Shown here: in pieces, positions 61,203-64,000 of the stretch
How the letters are laid out: each line of letters begins with the position of its first letter
How positions within the stretch are numbered: the stretch's first letter is position 1
From: Chryseobacterium turcicum
Lineage (GTDB): Bacteria > Bacteroidota > Bacteroidia > Flavobacteriales > Weeksellaceae
Reading direction: 5' to 3'
DNA length: 64,000 bases
Assembly: GCF_021010565.1 (NCBI RefSeq)
Contig: NZ_JAJNAY010000003.1
Span: 1 to 64,000, forward strand
The notes under the pieces: generated by a model
Seen by the model: only the letters and a program-made list of their open reading frames with translations
Database searches by the model: none
What the model was told of the DNA's origin: nothing
Position numbers and translations under genes: made by a program

Positions 61203-61249
61203 ATCCCCGCTCTGCCACAGCAAGTAACATAATGGAAATTATGTTAAAT
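61203..61249 (+). repeat. right copy of degenerate 47-bp direct repeat
   Basis: Partner of 50976-51022, in the same orientation. It lies 65 nt after the HD-PIN stop, so the two copies bracket the whole four-gene cassette. No gene is supported in 61138-61887. Confidence 0.6.
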
Positions 61250-61371
61250 GCTTTCCTTTGGTAGCGGCGAAGCCGCCACCAGCCACCACTTTCCAGCCGC
61301 TCGCGTAGTTATAATTGACAAGTAATGTTCCGATAGAACAGCCCACAAGTTGAAAAGTATGTCACAAAACC

Positions 61372-61464
61372 CCCATGTTCCTGCAGTCCATATACTGCTT
61401 TTTTTTCAGCGGAAAGTTTAGTGGCAGTATATGCACTTCGGCACCGCACATAGCAGTATTCCGG
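61372..61464 (+). repeat. structured repeat, copy A
   Basis: It starts CCCATGT and ends GGCACCGC[AG]CA[TC]AGCAGTATTCCGG, as does copy B 233 bp later. Between these ends, CATATACTGC and GCAGTATATG form a perfect 10-bp stem around a 25-nt loop that begins with eight T and ends in GTG. Confidence 0.75.
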
Positions 61465-61604
61465 GCAGCGAAGAAAATGCTTATGCCATCACTTTCCCTT
61501 TGCCCGCTTTGCCATCGCTGCAGCATTTTTTTCACTACCCTCCATACCGCTATTTTTCCAGCACAATAGGGTAGGGTTAATTGAAAGGGATTTGCCATCG
61601 CTTT

Positions 61605-61698
61605 CCCATGTGCCGATAGCCGATAAACTTCTTTTTTTTGGAAGAAATTTGTAGTGGAAGTTTATCCGCATTCGGCACCGCGCACAGCAGTATTCCGG
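61605..61698 (+). repeat. structured repeat, copy B
   Basis: Same ends as copy A. The stem is GATAAACTTC and GAAGTTTATC, again 10 bp around a 25-nt loop beginning with eight T. Three stem positions differ from copy A, each with a matching change on the other arm, so pairing is kept. Confidence 0.75.
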
Positions 61699-61721
61699 TA
61701 TTCCAAGTGGAAAAGACGGTC

Positions 61722-61811
61722 AAATTGACCACCTAATTTCGGAGTAAATTGACCACTGATTTCGGAGCAAAGTGACCACCACTTTTCGGTTTAAAATGAC
61801 CACCTGTTATT
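61722..61811. repeat. IS21-family end repeats
   Basis: Four imperfect copies of AAATTGACCACCTAATTTCGGAG-type units (TGACCAC core) at about 22-24 bp spacing. Multiple short repeats of this kind mark the transposase-binding ends of IS21-family elements, and an istA start follows. Confidence 0.75.
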
Positions 61812-61887
61812 TGGGTTATATTTGAGATAAAAACGACTTGATTTTTTCATGATGTTAGCGTCATACATTCGTTAAAAAAAGCGGATT

Positions 61888-61980
61888 ATGGCAAATAAAA
61901 TAACAGACATGAGTAAAATTAGAAAAGTCATAAAATTCTACAGCACTGGAAAGAGCAAGTTATTTATAAGCAGCTATTTG
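61888..61980 (+). pseudogene. istA: istA fragment of an IS21-family element
   Basis: The frame MANKITDMSKIRKVIKFYST, then GKSKLFISSYLG is the N-terminus of an IS21 transposase IstA with the first HTH. It is cut after 31 codons exactly where the Tn3-type inverted repeat starts. The rest of istA and istB should lie beyond the Tn3 element if it was a simple insertion. Confidence 0.85.
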
Positions 61981-62017
61981 GGGTCAGTCGACGAAAAGTA
62001 AAATTTTGTACGTTAAG
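61980..62017 (+). repeat. 38-bp Tn3-family terminal inverted repeat
   Basis: It begins GGGGTC, has ACGAAAA in the middle and ends ACGTTAAG, as do the 38-bp ends of Tn3. It starts on the last base of the truncated istA. Confidence 0.9.
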
Positions 62018-62051
62018 GATAAAATCTATTAAAAGGTTTTGTTTTAATAGA

Positions 62052-62603
62052 TTAAACTGATTTAATTAGTCGGTAAATAGTAGCCGGATGAACATCGAAT
62101 AGTTTGGCTACTTCGGGAGCTGTTTTTCGTCCCGATTGGATAAGATGTTTTATTTCTTTTCTTTGGACTTCTTTCAGTTTAGGTTTTCTCCCCCCGATTC
62201 TTCCCTCTTTTCGGGCGTGTTCAAGTCCTTTTTTAGTACGTTCTTTAAGCATTTCCCTTTCAAATTCCGCAAAAACTCCTACCATCTGCATCATCATTCT
62301 TCCTGAAGATGTGGTTGTGTCAATAGATTCTGTAAGGCTTCGGAATCCCGATTTTTTACCTTCAATCTGTTCTATCAAGAAGAGAAGATCCTTCAGTGAT
62401 CGGGAAAGCCTGTCCAGCTTCCAGACAATAACAATATCGTCTTTGCGAAGATGGCTAAGAAGTTCTTTAAGTTTAGGGCGATCCCATCTTCCTCCGGAAA
62501 CCTTTTCCTCAAAGATAAGTTCACAACCGGCTTTTCTCAAAGCTTCAATCTGAACCGAATTATCCTGCTCCTGAGTGGAGACTCTGGCATATCCTATTAA
62601 CAT
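62052..62603 (-). CDS. tnpR: Tn3-type resolvase (serine recombinase)
   Basis: The 183-residue product has MLIGYARVSTQEQDNSVQIE (Ser9), then VIVWKLDRLSRSLKDLLFLI, then TSSGRMMMQMVGVFAEFERE and the HTH HPATIYRLI at the end. This is the size and order of TnpR. It resolves cointegrates formed by the Tn3 transposase at the res site. The gene starts 10 nt after the toxin gene ends, so TA and resolvase form one operon divergent from tnpA. Confidence 0.95.
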   Translation of the reverse strand: MLIGYARVSTQEQDNSVQIEALRKAGCELIFEEKVSGGRWDRPKLKELLSHLRKDDIVIVWKLDRLSRSLKDLLFLIEQIEGKKSGFRSLTESIDTTTSSGRMMMQMVGVFAEFEREMLKERTKKGLEHARKEGRIGGRKPKLKEVQRKEIKHLIQSGRKTAPEVAKLFDVHPATIYRLIKSV

Positions 62604-62613
62604 AGATAGTATT

Positions 62614-62910
62614 TTATAATTCTAAATCTTGTGGATTTTTATGTCCGTCCCAAAAGGAAAGAATTTGAATTGTTTTGTTATTGATTCTATAAAAAATTAA
62701 AAATTTTCTAAGGACAACTACATAACGTACACCAGAAATATCAAAAACTTCCTGTCCTGCGTATGGATTATTGGCAATGTAATCTTCTTTTTCAGAAACC
62801 TGTTTTACGATCTTCTTTGAATAAGTGGCAGACTTGTTATGGTTGATCCAAAATTCCAAAGCTTCCAGATATAAACGTTCTGCTTTTTCAGTCCATTCTA
62901 TTTCGAACAT
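62614..62910 (-). CDS. RelE/ParE-type toxin
   Basis: A 98-residue toxin with the RelE/ParE fold: FEIEWTEKAERLYLEALEFW, then YIANNPYAGQEVFDISGVRY, then FLIFYRINNKTIQILSFWDG. The Arg/Tyr residues of the C-terminal strands fit ParE/RelE. It overlaps the antitoxin end by 13 nt. TA pairs of this kind are known between resolvase and transposase genes in Tn3-family transposons and help to maintain them. Confidence 0.92.
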   Translation of the reverse strand: MFEIEWTEKAERLYLEALEFWINHNKSATYSKKIVKQVSEKEDYIANNPYAGQEVFDISGVRYVVVLRKFLIFYRINNKTIQILSFWDGHKNPQDLEL

Positions 62911-63116
62911 AAAGCCTCCGCTTTTTTTCTTACTTCTTCACTTGAAATGAGCCTTCCCTCTTCTGCATCTTTTATACCTTCTAAGACAGATTGTTTTATT
63001 TCTTCAGAAATTATAATGTCTTCCTGGCTTTTAAAACGGATTTTCATTTCTTCTAAAAAAGCTTCAATAACGGAGAATTGTTTTGGGTTATCCGGATAAA
63101 TAACAATACTTTTCAT
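62898..63116 (-). CDS. antitoxin partner of the ParE-type toxin
   Basis: Start at 63116 gives 72 residues (MKSIVIYPDNPKQFSVIEAF). It is acidic at the C-terminus (VLEGIKDAEEGRLISSEEVR), as expected for the toxin-wrapping part of small antitoxins of RelB/ParD kind. A longer frame upstream is open but has no family features. It overlaps the toxin start. Confidence 0.85.
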   Translation of the reverse strand: MKSIVIYPDNPKQFSVIEAFLEEMKIRFKSQEDIIISEEIKQSVLEGIKDAEEGRLISSEEVRKKAEALCSK

Positions 63117-63273
63117 GATAAGATTATTTACACAAAGATAAAAATTTCGCACAAACATATCGCAAAATATTTTTATTTTGCAATACTTTTTTGCGACTGT
63201 AAAATTCATGCTTCCCGAACATTCTGAGTTCTGTTGCAAAAAGGATCGTTTGTGCAAAGAATAATTTGAAATT
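63117..63273. promoter_or_regulatory. res-like region between divergent TA-tnpR and tnpA operons
   Basis: Contains GCACAAAC and GTTTGTGC about 90 nt apart, and GCAAAATA/TATTTTGC-type dyads in the middle. Position between the two divergent operons fits the Tn3 resolution site and the shared promoters. Confidence 0.55.
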
Positions 63274-64000
63274 ATGGCTTTAAGAAAAATATTATCTGAA
63301 AAAGAGAAAGAAAATTTAATTGAGTCTCCTTCTTTAAAAGAAGACATCATACGTTGGTATACTCTTGCGGAATCTGATATTATAATTATTGAGCAAAATT
63401 GTAGAGGCACTGCAAACAAATTAGGGTTTGCTATACAACTATGTTATCTACGGTTTCCAGGCAAGGTTTTAAAATCTAACGAAACTCCGGAGTTTTTGCT
63501 ATTACAATATGTTTGCGAACAACTTAATATTAATCAATCTGTTTGGGAAAAATACGCTGTTCGGGATGTAACCAGAAGAGAGCATATTACATTAATCAGA
63601 AAAATTTTTGGCTTCAAAACATATAGTGAATTTGAGCAGGAAGCTTCTTTAAAATATATTCATGATAAAGCACTACAAACAGATAGAGCTGTAATTATAG
63701 CTGAGGAATTCATCACTTATTTAAGGACAAATAAAATACAGCTTCCTTCTATCAATACAATTGAAAGGCTTTGCTCAGAAGTCCTAATCAATGCAGAAAA
63801 GCAAATTTATGATACCCTGAGTTCTTCATTGTCCAATCATCAGAAACAGTTATTAGATGCTCTTCTCAACTTACAGGAAAAAGGCAGCGTCAGTCAACTA
63901 AATTGGCTCAAGCAATCCCCACAGGCGGTCAATTCAAAATTTTTACTGATGCACATAAAGAGGTTGAGAACAATTAAAGATATTAATTTTCCAAAAGATA
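63274..64000 (+). CDS. tnpA: Tn3-family transposase TnpA, 3' part outside window
   Basis: The first 242 residues are visible: MALRKILSEKEKENLIESPS, then EDIIRWYTLAESDIIIIEQN, CRGTANKLGFAIQLCYLRFP. This is the DUF4158 N-terminal domain of Tn3 transposases that binds the terminal repeat. The full protein should be about 950-1000 residues, with the DDE catalytic domain beyond the window. The start ATG at 63274 is at the expected distance from the divergent operon. Confidence 0.95.
   Translation, partial: MALRKILSEKEKENLIESPSLKEDIIRWYTLAESDIIIIEQNCRGTANKLGFAIQLCYLRFPGKVLKSNETPEFLLLQYVCEQLNINQSVWEKYAVRDVTRREHITLIRKIFGFKTYSEFEQEASLKYIHDKALQTDRAVIIAEEFITYLRTNKIQLPSINTIERLCSEVLINAEKQIYDTLSSSLSNHQKQLLDALLNLQEKGSVSQLNWLKQSPQAVNSKFLLMHIKRLRTIKDINFPKD

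Larger units (their letters stand above)
61980..64000. mobile_element. Tn3-family transposon, left end to window edge
   Basis: The element carries a 38-bp terminal inverted repeat, resolvase, ParE-type TA pair, res-like region and the start of tnpA. It continues past the window. It is inserted in istA of an IS21-family element, so the two mobile elements are nested. Confidence 0.9.

Noticed and set aside
61362..61671. Three overlapping short frames (78, 64 and 60 codons) on both strands
   Set aside because: They cover the structured repeats; both strands are open by composition and the covarying stems explain the sequence better than coding.
62104..62553. 149-codon plus-strand frame opposite tnpR
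   Set aside because: Ser/Arg-rich antisense shadow of the resolvase gene.
63117..63419. Longer N-terminal extension of the Tn3 antitoxin
   Set aside because: It would run through the res-like region and into the divergent tnpA; the ATG at 63116 gives a normal antitoxin length.

Overview
The window looks like an accessory-rich chromosome segment of a low-GC Bacteroidota, most likely a flavobacterium of the Chryseobacterium/Elizabethkingia type. The signs are AT-rich DNA, few Shine-Dalgarno sequences, TAnnTTTG-like promoter boxes, a CarboxypepD_reg-type outer-membrane receptor, and Bacteroidota-specific mobility genes (RteC, BfmA/BtgA, DUF5712-like relaxase, ArdC, RadC). I see no rRNA, tRNA or CRISPR array. 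All calls rest on reading motifs and architecture; no database search was run.

Layout. 1-3.4 kb: the end of a LytTR response regulator and an outer-membrane receptor. 3.7-8.1 kb: an RteC remnant, a 42-bp-repeat MORN-like gene and a short type II CBASS operon (CD-NTase, stand-alone E2, HNH-SAVED Cap5). The CD-NTase reading frame has an in-frame stop before its natural end. 8.2-11.7 kb: unknown genes, a HigBA toxin-antitoxin pair with a palindromic operator, and an orphan protein with family-A/T7-like polymerase motifs. 11.8-18.4 kb: one truncated and one intact serine recombinase that share an upstream motif. Between them lie a Crp/Fnr regulator, a DUF892 ferritin-like protein, a SemiSWEET, and an RsbQ-like hydrolase with a PAS histidine kinase and a receiver protein.

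18.8-27.5 kb: an iteron-like region leading into three genes (one with an AlbA_2-like domain), two WYL regulators around a PD-(D/E)XK nuclease, a cyclic-phosphate receiver domain protein and an integrase remnant. 27.5-37.5 kb: an integrative/mobilizable element with relaxase, BfmA, ArdC, RadC, tyrosine integrase, excisionase-like HTH and a VirE_N/VapE helicase-primase. A genomic repeat has become part of the VapE coding sequence.

37.8-50.9 kb: a six-gene composite restriction operon (MTase-like subunit; GIY-YIG/helicase/Eco57I-type MTase; GmrSD-like; an unknown; a NucS-like nuclease; a tandem nuclease with a membrane anchor), followed on the other strand by a TM0106-type Cas4/DEDD/helicase. 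51.4-61.1 kb: a four-gene cassette, the best candidate for an undescribed system. It encodes an SF1 helicase, a 1479-residue protein with at least 17 W-[DN]-W repeats ending in a DarT-like ADP-ribosyltransferase, a DarG-like macrodomain protein and an HD-PIN protein. A degenerate 47-bp direct repeat flanks the cassette.

61.2-64 kb: two structured repeats with covarying stems, an IS21-family end with an istA fragment, and a Tn3-family transposon (38-bp end, resolvase, ParE-type TA pair, start of tnpA) inserted in that istA. Overall the window is a defense and mobility island built by repeated insertion. The defense parts probably act as separate layers: cyclic-nucleotide signalling, restriction, DNA ADP-ribosylation and toxin-antitoxin.
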